A stretch of DNA of 64,000 nucleotides, from positions 1-64,000 of the forward strand of contig JAKOVT010000077.1 of assembly GCA_029781935.1 (NCBI GenBank), in the 5' to 3' direction. The notes beneath the pieces were generated by a model. It searched no databases. It saw only the letters and a program-made list of their open reading frames with translations, and was not told where the DNA came from. The DNA is from Actinomycetes bacterium (GTDB lineage: Bacteria > Actinomycetota > Actinomycetes > S36-B12 > CAIYMF01). Positions 1 to 9,750 of this stretch are shown in pieces; the stretch's first letter is position 1, and every line of letters begins with the position of its first letter. The translations under genes and the position numbers were made by a program.

Positions 1-1
1 C

Positions 2-172
2 CGGCTCAGCACCACCGAGCGCCAGGACCTCGCCCGACTCGAGGAGTCGCTGCGCGCCGACATCCGCCACCTCGACGACGCGCTCCACAGCTCGTCGGGC
101 GGGCTCGACGAGCGCCTCACCAGGCTCGAGGAGAAGGTCGCCGAGATCGAACGGGTGCTCGCCAATGGCTGA
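2..172 (+). CDS. C-terminal fragment of a charged, coiled-coil-like protein (5' end outside window)
   Basis: Open frame from base 2 to TGA at 170-172 (RLSTTERQDLARLEESLRADIRHLDD...LEEKVAEIERVLANG*); overlaps the next ATG. Confidence 0.6.
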   Translation, partial: RLSTTERQDLARLEESLRADIRHLDDALHSSSGGLDERLTRLEEKVAEIERVLANG

Positions 173-1223
173 TCACGCCCCACCACGCGGGGAGACCATC
201 ACGATGACCGCGTCCGCCCCGGCCATCGCCAGCCCGATCTCCACGCCGATCTCGCTGACGACCGCCGCCGCGGTCGACCGCGCCACGCCGACCATCGTCG
301 CGACGGGCCTGTCCGTCGCGTTCGGCGACCTCGTCGCCGTGGACCGGCTCGATCTCGAGGTCGCCCCGGGAACCGTCTACGGATTCCTCGGCCCGAACGG
401 GGCGGGGAAGTCGACGACGATCCGCCTGCTCCTCGGTCTGCTCGCACCGACCGCCGGATCGGCCTCGATCGCGGGACACGACGTCGGGACCGACGGCGAC
501 GCGGCGCGCGGCGCCTGCGGCGTCCTCCTCGACGACGACGGTCTCTACGACCGGCTCAGTGCCGCGCAGAACCTCGAGCTGTACGGACGCATCGCCGGCC
601 TGACGCGCGATGAGCGCCGGGCGCGGACCGACGCGCTGCTCGAGCACATCGGGCTCGCCGACCGCGCCGACGACCGGGTGGCGGGCTGGAGCCTCGGCAT
701 GCGCAAGAAGCTCGCCGTGGCCCGGGCCATGCTGGCCGAGCCCCCGGTGGTGTTCCTCGACGAGCCCACCAACGGTCTCGACCCGATCGCGCGTCGTGCG
801 CTGCGCGACGACATCGTCGGCCTCGCCCGCAAACAGGGCACGACGGTCTTCGTGACCACCCACGACCTCGACGACGCGCAGCGCATGTGCGACGAGGTCG
901 GGGTGATGGTGGAGGGACGGCTCATCGCGAGCGCCGCGCCGGACGAGCTCCGGCAACGGACCGGCTCGTCGATGCTGTCCGTCCGTGGCGCCGGACTCGA
1001 CCGTGCGGCCGCGGCGCTGCGGGATCGTCCCGATGTCGCCGCGGTGACCGGCACCGAGGAGCGCATCGAGATCCGGCTCGCCGCGCCCGGCATCCACGGC
1101 GCGCCCGTCGTGCGGGCGGCGATCGAGGCCGGGGCCGAGATCGAGGAGATCATCCGCGCCGACGACAGCCTGGAGGACGCCTTCGTCGAGCTCATCGGCG
1201 GGTCGAGGAGTGAGGGGACATGA
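165..1223 (+). CDS. ABC transporter ATP-binding protein
   Basis: Walker A GPNGAGKST, signature WSLGMRKKLAVARAML, Walker B VVFLDEPTNGLDP; true start may be downstream of 165. Confidence 0.93.
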   Translation: MADHAPPRGETITMTASAPAIASPISTPISLTTAAAVDRATPTIVATGLSVAFGDLVAVDRLDLEVAPGTVYGFLGPNGAGKSTTIRLLLGLLAPTAGSASIAGHDVGTDGDAARGACGVLLDDDGLYDRLSAAQNLELYGRIAGLTRDERRARTDALLEHIGLADRADDRVAGWSLGMRKKLAVARAMLAEPPVVFLDEPTNGLDPIARRALRDDIVGLARKQGTTVFVTTHDLDDAQRMCDEVGVMVEGRLIASAAPDELRQRTGSSMLSVRGAGLDRAAAALRDRPDVAAVTGTEERIEIRLAAPGIHGAPVVRAAIEAGAEIEEIIRADDSLEDAFVELIGGSRSEGT

Positions 1224-1984
1224 GGGACGACGTCACCACCGTCGCGTGGAAGGAGCTCAGCGAGGTGCGGGCGGGTCGCGGTCAGGGCCAGCGCAGCATC
1301 GCGGGCATCGCCGTCGCGACGATCCTGGTGGCGATCGTGATCCCGTTCTCCGCCGGGGCGGAGAAGTTCGGCGGCATGGGCGCGATGACGATCGGGGCGC
1401 TCATCGCGGCGATGTGGGTGCTCACCTCGGTCCCGGACTCGTTCGCGGGCGAACGCGACCATCGGACGCTCGAGTCGCTGCTCGCGACGAGGCTGCCCGC
1501 GGACGCCATCCTCGCGGGGAAGCTGCTCGCCTCCGTGGCCGTCGCGGTGGTGCTCGGCACCGTTGCGATCGTGCTCTCGGTGATCGCCGCGAACCTCGGC
1601 AGCCTCGTGCACGGAGGGGCCGGTGACGCCGCCTCGATCCTATGGCTCGACATGGGCCTCGGGGTGATGCTGCTGACGCTCGTCGCCTTCGCGCTGACCA
1701 ACGTCGGGATCCTCGTCGCCCTCCGCGCCTCGTCGGCGATGGTCGCCATGCGCGAGCTCGGTCTCGGGATCGCGGGCATCGTGCTCGCCTGCAGCTTCGG
1801 CGTACGCGCCCTGCCGAAGGGAGCGTCGACCGGCCTGGCCGACGCGGCGGCTGACATCGGATCGCTGAGCCCGGTGACGCTCGCGGTGCTCATCGGGGCG
1901 GCGTTCATCGCCGTGAACGCGGTGCTGTTCGGGGTGACCCGGGCCCGCTTCACCCGACCGAAGCTGGTCCATCCGCACGGGTGA
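1220..1984 (+). CDS. ABC transporter permease (ABC-2 type)
   Basis: Overlaps the ATPase stop by 4 bp; multiple hydrophobic segments. Confidence 0.85.
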   Translation: MRDDVTTVAWKELSEVRAGRGQGQRSIAGIAVATILVAIVIPFSAGAEKFGGMGAMTIGALIAAMWVLTSVPDSFAGERDHRTLESLLATRLPADAILAGKLLASVAVAVVLGTVAIVLSVIAANLGSLVHGGAGDAASILWLDMGLGVMLLTLVAFALTNVGILVALRASSAMVAMRELGLGIAGIVLACSFGVRALPKGASTGLADAAADIGSLSPVTLAVLIGAAFIAVNAVLFGVTRARFTRPKLVHPHG

Positions 1985-2070
1985 GCCGGTCACACGCGGC
2001 ACGGCGGTCAAGGTCGTCGGCGCGGGTGCCGATCCACTGCGCACCATCGTCCCGGAGGGGAATCCCGACC

Positions 2071-2277
2071 ATGCAGTCGTTCAGTCAGCAGATGTCCGGC
2101 CTGGCGCCGTGGCGCCGGACGGCGTCAATCGGCCTGATGGTCGTGGCGGTCGTGCTCCTCGTGCTCATCGTGGCCGGCGTCCTCGAGACCGTCGGTGCGA
2201 TCGCGGCGTTCGCGGTCGTCGCCGCGTCCTACCTGATCGGGCCGCGGAGCCCCTTCTTCCACGCCGACCCCGCCTGA
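2071..2277 (+). CDS. Small membrane protein
   Basis: ATG 2071 with upstream GGAGGGG; two hydrophobic stretches (MQSFSQQMSGLAPWRRTASIGLMVVAVVLLVLIVAGV...). Confidence 0.6.
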   Translation: MQSFSQQMSGLAPWRRTASIGLMVVAVVLLVLIVAGVLETVGAIAAFAVVAASYLIGPRSPFFHADPA

Positions 2278-2311
2278 CCCGGCGCGCCGCCCACCGGTGC
2301 GCTCAACGACA

Positions 2312-2356
2312 CGACGCCCGCGACCTGCCCTGCGCGAGGGTCGGCCGCGGGCGTCG
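2312..2356. terminator. Candidate bidirectional terminator hairpin between convergent genes
   Basis: Perfect 11-bp arms CGACGCCCGCG (2312-2322) / CGCGGGCGTCG (2346-2356); no U-tract. Confidence 0.5.
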
Positions 2357-2379
2357 GAAACGCCTGACGAGCAGGTGAG

Positions 2380-3603
2380 CTACGGGATGCGGATGCCCGA
2401 GATCGCACGGGCGATCACGAGGCGCTGGATCTCCGAGGTGCCCTCGAAGATCGTGTAGATCTTCGAGTCGCGGTGCCACTTCTCGACCGGGTACTCCCGG
2501 ACGTAGCCGTAGCCGCCGAGGATCTGGATCGCCTGCTCGGTGACCCACACCGCGACCTCTCCGGCCTTGAGCTTGGACATCGAGCCCTCGCCCGCGCGGA
2601 ACTCCTTGCCGTTGCGGCCCATCCAGCAGGCACGGTGCACGAGCAGCCGCGCGGCGTCGATCTCCATCTTCATGTCGGCGAGCTTGAACGCGATGCCCTG
2701 GTTCTCGATGATCGCCCGGCCGAACGCCTTGCGCTCCTTCGCGTACTCGAGCGAGTACTCGTACGCGGCCCGCGCGATGCCGAGCGCCTGCGCGCCGACG
2801 AGCGGGCGGCTGGCCTCGAAGGTGCTCATCGCGGCCTGCACGCGCGACGACTGACCCTCGCGGGCGCGCGCCATGCGGGCGTCGAGCTTCTCCTTGCCGC
2901 CCAGCAGGCAGTGCCCCGGGACGCGCACGTCGTCGAGGACGACCTCCGCCGTGTGGCTCGCCTTGATGCCCATCTTCTTGAACTTCTGGCCCATCGACAG
3001 GCCCGGCGTGCCCGGCGGGACAACGAAGCTCGCCTGCCCGCGGCCCTTGAGCTCGGGGTCGACCGATGCGACGACGACGTGCACGGTCGGCACCTTGTCG
3101 ATGCCACCGTTGGTGATCCACGTCTTGGTGCCGTTGATCACCCACTCGTCCTTCGCCTCGTCGTAGACCGCACGGGTGCGCAGGTTCGAGACGTCGGAAC
3201 CCGCGTCGGGCTCGGAGACCGCGAACGCGGAGAGGTGGATGTCGTCCGCGGTGCCGAAGCACTGCGGGACCCACTCGGCGATCTGCTCCGGCGTGCCGTT
3301 GCCGACGATGCCCGAGACACCGAGCGTCGTGCCCATGAGCGACAGCGCGATGCCGGCGCACCCCCAGGACAGCTCCTCGCTCACGAGTGCGAACGTGAGG
3401 CCGGTCGGATCCGCGAACCAGTTCGAGACCGCCTCCCAGGAGTAGAGACCGATGTTGGCCGCCTCCTGGATGACGTCCCAGGGGGTCTCCTCCTTCTCGT
3501 CGTACTCGGCCGCGACGGGCCGGATGACGTTGGCCGCGAAGTCGTGGACCCACTGCTGCATCTGCAGCTGGTCCTCGTTGAGGTCGAGGGTGAAATCGCC
3601 CAT
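2380..3603 (-). CDS. Acyl-CoA dehydrogenase
   Basis: MGDFTLDLNEDQLQMQQWVHDFA...; AFAVSEPDAGSDVSNLRT, QILGGYGYVREYPVEKWHRDSKIYTIFEGTSEIQRLVIAR. Confidence 0.95.
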   Translation of the reverse strand: MGDFTLDLNEDQLQMQQWVHDFAANVIRPVAAEYDEKEETPWDVIQEAANIGLYSWEAVSNWFADPTGLTFALVSEELSWGCAGIALSLMGTTLGVSGIVGNGTPEQIAEWVPQCFGTADDIHLSAFAVSEPDAGSDVSNLRTRAVYDEAKDEWVINGTKTWITNGGIDKVPTVHVVVASVDPELKGRGQASFVVPPGTPGLSMGQKFKKMGIKASHTAEVVLDDVRVPGHCLLGGKEKLDARMARAREGQSSRVQAAMSTFEASRPLVGAQALGIARAAYEYSLEYAKERKAFGRAIIENQGIAFKLADMKMEIDAARLLVHRACWMGRNGKEFRAGEGSMSKLKAGEVAVWVTEQAIQILGGYGYVREYPVEKWHRDSKIYTIFEGTSEIQRLVIARAISGIRIP

Positions 3604-3648
3604 GGCGTGGTGCTCCTCACTCCGCCCGCGCCACTGGCGGGCCCGGAA

Positions 3649-3664
3649 GTTACCGATCGGTAAC
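3649..3664. promoter_or_regulatory. Perfect 16-bp palindrome, TetR-type operator candidate
   Basis: GTTACCGATCGGTAAC located about 45 bp upstream of the acyl-CoA dehydrogenase ATG. Confidence 0.6.
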
Positions 3665-3716
3665 CGGAATCGTACCCGCCCTGCGGGACATCGGCGCCAG
3701 CCGGGCGGGTCGGCGT

Positions 3717-4388
3717 TCAGCCGAGCAGGGCACGGACGGCGGCGTGGTCCACCGGCCCGTCGAACACCGTGGCGCCGTTGCGCAGACCGATGCAGCGGTC
3801 GGCGTGGTCGAGCAGCTCGAGCTGGTGGGTGGCGACCAGGACGCACGCGCCCGACCCGGCGATCTCGACCAGCAGCTCGGTCAGCGTGCGTTGCCCCGAC
3901 GGGTCGAGGCCGACGAACGGCTCGTCGACCACGAGCACCGAGAACGGCCGGACCAGTCCGAGCACCAGCGCCGTCTTCTGGCGGAGGCCGCGACTGAACC
4001 GCACCGGCAGGTCGTCGGCCCGCTCCGCCAGCTCGAGCCGCTCCAGCAGCTCGTCGGCCCGCTCCGGCCAGTCCTCCACCCCGTGGAGGCGGCCGATGTA
4101 CTCGATGTGCTCGTTGACGCTGAGGTCCTCGTAGAGCACGGGCTCGTCGGGGATGAACGAGAGCTCGGCCCGCGCGTCGGGCGTGCCCGCCTGGGCGCCG
4201 TGCACGGTGATCGATCCGTCGGTCGGGTCGAGCAACCCGGCCGCGAGCCGGAGCAGCGTCGACTTCCCCGAGCCGTTGTGACCGACGAGCGCGACGAGCT
4301 CACCCTCGGAACACTCCGCCTCGAAGTCGACGAGCGCGTCGACGTCGTCGTACCGCTTGCCGAGCCCGAAGGCGACGAGGGCGCTCAT
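3717..4388 (-). CDS. ABC transporter ATP-binding protein
   Basis: GHNGSGKST, FSRGLRQKTALVLGLV, VLVVDEPFVGLDP; ATG at 4388. Confidence 0.92.
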   Translation of the reverse strand: MSALVAFGLGKRYDDVDALVDFEAECSEGELVALVGHNGSGKSTLLRLAAGLLDPTDGSITVHGAQAGTPDARAELSFIPDEPVLYEDLSVNEHIEYIGRLHGVEDWPERADELLERLELAERADDLPVRFSRGLRQKTALVLGLVRPFSVLVVDEPFVGLDPSGQRTLTELLVEIAGSGACVLVATHQLELLDHADRCIGLRNGATVFDGPVDHAAVRALLG

Positions 4389-5977
4389 GCCGTGTCGCTC
4401 CGACGCGATCCGAGGAAGCTCCGCATCGCCAGCGCGACGGCGACCGCCGCCCCGGTGACGAGGATCGCGATCCCGGTCGGGTCGCCCCGCCGGCCCTCGG
4501 CCGACGCGATGAGCAGCGGCACGAACGCGATCGCGAGGACGACGACCGGCCCGAACTGCTGCGCGGCGACGACCCCGGGGTGCACGATCAGCATGGTGAG
4601 GTCGCGCTCCGGCCGACCGAGGTGGACCGAGAGCGCCGCGGCCGTCGGACCGAGCAGGGTGACCGAGACCACGGCGGCCATCGCCACGCTCGCCGGCACG
4701 CTCGGCGCGTGCCCGGCGGGGATCAGGGCCGCGGTCAGCATCCCGGCGGCGAACGCGAGCAGTCCCGCCGCGGCCATGAGCACGTACGGGACCGCGAGGT
4801 GCGCGAGGTACCGCCGACCCGTCGCCACGGGACCGTCGCTGCTGCGGTCCGGATGGTCGACGTCCTGGGCGAGTCCCTCCACGACGTCGAGCGAGACCAC
4901 GTAGGCGGCGATCGGCCCCACGAGGAGGAGCGGGGTCGTGCCGCGGACGGCACCCGCGCACGCGACCCCGGTGACGAGCGCGAGCACGGCGACACGACCC
5001 ACGCGCGCGCCGGGCCACCGCAGCACGCCGTGCCAGTCCCGTCGCCACATCGCCCGCCCCGTCGGTGCCGACGGCGGCAGGCGGAACCACGGGCGGGTGC
5101 GGGCCCGCTCGCTGGAGAGCTGCCGGCGGAGGGTGATCACGGCCCGCAGGTCCTGGACGGTGGCCGCGAACCGCAGCGCCCGGACGAGCTGCGCGCGGTG
5201 CAGCATCGGCTCGAGCGACGCTCGGCCGAGATTGACGAACCCGAACCCCACGAGCAGCAGCACGGCCGCCGCCCCGACGCCGGCCAGCGTCGACGACGCG
5301 ACCGGCACCAATGCGAGCGAGCCGAGCATCGTGAGTGGTGAGGTGGCGGATTCGGCGACGAGATCGCCGATCGACCACAGGACGAGCACCGACCCGACGA
5401 CCAGCGCGACACCCTGGGTCAGTCGCATCGACGACGCGACGAGCGCGCTCCCCCACGCGGCGGTCGCCGCGAGCACGCCGAACGCACCGCAGGCGAGGAC
5501 CCAGGAGACGATGTCGCCGCCGTGGGCGGAGAACCGCGGGCCTGCGAGAGCGCCGACCATCGCACCCGCCACCGCGCCGATCGCGAGCACCCCCCGGGCC
5601 TGGCGCAGGGCCGCCGACCGCAGCACCGTCCCGCGGTCGACGGGCGCGAGGAGCACGTGCTGCACGTCGGGCGGCTCCAACGCGAGCGGGCCGCCGTGCG
5701 CACCGGACCGGAGCCCGAACGCCACGAGCAGCGCGGTCACGACGCCGACCACGCCGGGACCCCGGGCGGCGACGTCAGCGACGGTCCCGGACGCCAGCCG
5801 GTGGTCGCCGACCACGAACGCGAGGAGGATCAGGACCCCGAACAGGCCGAGCCCGACCACGTAGGCGCGGTACAGCGTGTCGATCCAGTCGAGGTGGTGC
5901 AGGCGCTGCACCCGCCGACGACGGTGGAGATCCGCCAGCGCGTGCCGCATCTCGGAGGGTTCGGCGGCGGCGGTCAC
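4385..5977 (-). CDS. Large multi-pass membrane protein, probable ABC permease partner
   Basis: 530 aa with many TM-like segments; 4-bp overlap with the downstream ATPase. Confidence 0.75.
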   Translation of the reverse strand: MTAAAEPSEMRHALADLHRRRRVQRLHHLDWIDTLYRAYVVGLGLFGVLILLAFVVGDHRLASGTVADVAARGPGVVGVVTALLVAFGLRSGAHGGPLALEPPDVQHVLLAPVDRGTVLRSAALRQARGVLAIGAVAGAMVGALAGPRFSAHGGDIVSWVLACGAFGVLAATAAWGSALVASSMRLTQGVALVVGSVLVLWSIGDLVAESATSPLTMLGSLALVPVASSTLAGVGAAAVLLLVGFGFVNLGRASLEPMLHRAQLVRALRFAATVQDLRAVITLRRQLSSERARTRPWFRLPPSAPTGRAMWRRDWHGVLRWPGARVGRVAVLALVTGVACAGAVRGTTPLLLVGPIAAYVVSLDVVEGLAQDVDHPDRSSDGPVATGRRYLAHLAVPYVLMAAAGLLAFAAGMLTAALIPAGHAPSVPASVAMAAVVSVTLLGPTAAALSVHLGRPERDLTMLIVHPGVVAAQQFGPVVVLAIAFVPLLIASAEGRRGDPTGIAILVTGAAVAVALAMRSFLGSRRSDTA

Positions 5978-6050
5978 TGCCGGGCGACGCTACCGGTACG
6001 GGACCCGCAAACGCGGTCCCGACGGCGCCGGCGCGTGTCACCATGGCCGG

Positions 6051-7637
<1,587 letters not shown>

Positions 7638-7638
7638 C

Positions 7639-7938
7639 TCAGCGCTTCGGCGCGGTGGTGGTCGTGGTCGGTGGCAGCGTCGTGGTCGACGTCGTCGTCG
7701 TGCTGGTCGTGGTCGTGGTCGACGTGGTCGTCGTCGGTGCGGTCGAGGTCGTCGACTGCGGCACCGTGGTGCTGGTCGACGACGAGGTCGACGACGAGCT
7801 CGTCGACGAGGACGACGACGTGGTCGTCGCGCTGCTCGAGCTCGACGAGTCGTCCACGACCTTGGCCACCGCGACGCCGCCACCCGCGCCTGCGAGGAGC
7901 AGGACCAACGCGATGATCCAGACGGTCGCCGGCCTCAC
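7639..7938 (-). CDS. Membrane-anchored Ser/Thr-rich low-complexity protein
   Basis: GTG start; N-terminal TM MRPATVWIIALVLLLAGAGGGVAVA then poly-S/T; GTGA overlap with the upstream LLM gene. Confidence 0.6.
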   Translation of the reverse strand: MRPATVWIIALVLLLAGAGGGVAVAKVVDDSSSSSSATTTSSSSSTSSSSTSSSTSTTVPQSTTSTAPTTTTSTTTTTSTTTTSTTTLPPTTTTTAPKR

Positions 7939-8903
7939 GCGTCCGCCCCTTCGGCCATCGCCATGAACGCCCGCAGCTCCCGCTCGACGTCGTCACCGCC
8001 GGGCTGGAACAGGATCTCGCTCGTCCCGGCCGCAGCCGCCGAGGCGAGGCGCGCCTGGAGCTCCGGCGCCTCGCCCGTCCAGGTGAAGCTCCGCAGTCCG
8101 TCGGCGGAGAGCAACGGGCGATCCCGCTCGGTCACACGCACCAGATGATCCTCGTGGATGGCGAGGTGCCGGAGGTGGACCGGCTCCCGCTCGAGCTCGG
8201 CGCGCCACTCGGCGCCCCCCGGCAGGAGGTCGACCTGGGCGGGATCGGCTTCGTACATCCCGTGGTAGACGACCGTCAGCGCGGGACCCGCCGCCGCGTA
8301 CGCGCGGGGCGAGTCGGCCGCCTCGCCCGGGTCGAGCACGGTGCCGAACGCAAGCAGCGCGCACCACTCGAACTCGGGGAAGCCTCCGAAGATGCACATG
8401 ACGCCGTCGCCCAGCTCGCGCGCGACCTCGAGCCCCTTCGGTCCGTTGGCGGCGACGAGGATCGGCGGTCGCGGCGGCAGCTCGCCGAACCCGGGCATCA
8501 GCTTCACGACCCGGCCGTCGACCACCATCGACTCGCCGTCCAGGAGGCCCTTGACCTGCGCGATGTACGTGCGGGTCTCGGCCCACGTGAGCGGTCGCTG
8601 ACCCATCGCCATCCGCGCGGTGAAGCCGGTGCCGATCGCGACGGCGAGCCGGCCCGGCGCGAGCTCCGCGACGGTGGCGATCGCAGCCGCCTGGGTCACC
8701 GGGTGACGCAGGTTCGGCACGAGCACCGCCGGTCCGATCCCGATCCGGCTCGTGGCCGTCGCGACCCGCGCGAGGTGGACCCACACGTCGCCGTAGAGCA
8801 CCGGCGAGTCGTACAGCCACACCCGCTCGTAGCCGAGCGACTCGGCGAGCTGCGCGTGCGCGACGACATCGGGTCCGGGCGGGAATGCACACGAGATCTG
8901 CAT
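7935..8903 (-). CDS. LLM-class (F420-dependent-type) oxidoreductase
   Basis: MQISCAFPPGPDVVAHAQLAESLGYERVWLYDSP...RIGIGPAVLVPNLRHPV... typical of luciferase-like family. Confidence 0.88.
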   Translation of the reverse strand: MQISCAFPPGPDVVAHAQLAESLGYERVWLYDSPVLYGDVWVHLARVATATSRIGIGPAVLVPNLRHPVTQAAAIATVAELAPGRLAVAIGTGFTARMAMGQRPLTWAETRTYIAQVKGLLDGESMVVDGRVVKLMPGFGELPPRPPILVAANGPKGLEVARELGDGVMCIFGGFPEFEWCALLAFGTVLDPGEAADSPRAYAAAGPALTVVYHGMYEADPAQVDLLPGGAEWRAELEREPVHLRHLAIHEDHLVRVTERDRPLLSADGLRSFTWTGEAPELQARLASAAAAGTSEILFQPGGDDVERELRAFMAMAEGADA

Positions 8904-9703
8904 CAGAAGAGCTCCGGTCGCCGATGGTCGCCGCTCGGCAGCTTGGCGCGGATCGACGCCTGCGCGTCGAGATCGAGATCGGCCGTGATCACGCAGTCAC
9001 GGTCGGGCGCCTGTGCCAGCACGACGCCCCACGGATCCACGATCATCGAGCGCCCGTGCCAGTGGAGCTTCTCGTTGCTGCTCCCCCGCTGGTTCGGCGC
9101 GATGACGTAGACCTGGTTCTCGATCGCACGCGCCCGCAGCAACGGCTCCCAGTGGTCCCTGCCCGTGGCCGCGGTGAACGCCGACGGCAGCACCACCGCG
9201 TGGGCGTCACGATCGAGCAGGGCGCGGAACAGCTCGGGAAAGCGCAGGTCGTAGCACGTGGCCTGCCCGACCATGACTCCACCGACCTCGGTGACGACGA
9301 CGTCGCGCCCGGCCGTGATCGTGGCCGACTCCCGGTGCACCGCGCCCGGAACGTCGACGTCGAAGAGGTGGATCTTGCGGTACACCGCGAGCGTCCCGCC
9401 GTCGGCACCGATGAGCACGGACGCGTTGTGCAGCGCACCTCCGTCACCCTGCTCGACGATGCTGCCCGCGAGCAGCGCGATCCCGAGCATGCGCGCGAGG
9501 TCGCGGAACCGGGTGAGGGTCGGACCGTCGAGCGGCTCGGCACCGTCGCGCAGCTCCGCGGCGCTCCCCCACCGGTTGAAGAGCTCGGGCAGCGCCACGA
9601 AGGTCGCACCGCGGTGCGCGGCCTCCTCGACCAGCACCACCGCGGTCGCGACGTTGCGCGCGGCGTCGGGAGTCGAGCACATCTGGACCGCTGCCACCCG
9701 CAC
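8903..9703 (-). CDS. Carbon-nitrogen hydrolase (nitrilase superfamily)
   Basis: ALPELFN (E), YRKIHLFDVD (K), ATCYDLRFPELFR (C); GTG start 9703. Confidence 0.92.
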   Translation of the reverse strand: MRVAAVQMCSTPDAARNVATAVVLVEEAAHRGATFVALPELFNRWGSAAELRDGAEPLDGPTLTRFRDLARMLGIALLAGSIVEQGDGGALHNASVLIGADGGTLAVYRKIHLFDVDVPGAVHRESATITAGRDVVVTEVGGVMVGQATCYDLRFPELFRALLDRDAHAVVLPSAFTAATGRDHWEPLLRARAIENQVYVIAPNQRGSSNEKLHWHGRSMIVDPWGVVLAQAPDRDCVITADLDLDAQASIRAKLPSGDHRRPELF

Positions 9704-9750
9704 GGCGTGCGACCTTAGGCGAGCCCTTCCGGCGAACCTCGTCGATCGGG

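Noticed and set aside
7660-7860. GTCGTCGTGGTCGTCG microsatellite-like DNA
   Set aside because: Explained by the Ser/Thr-rich minus-strand ORF.
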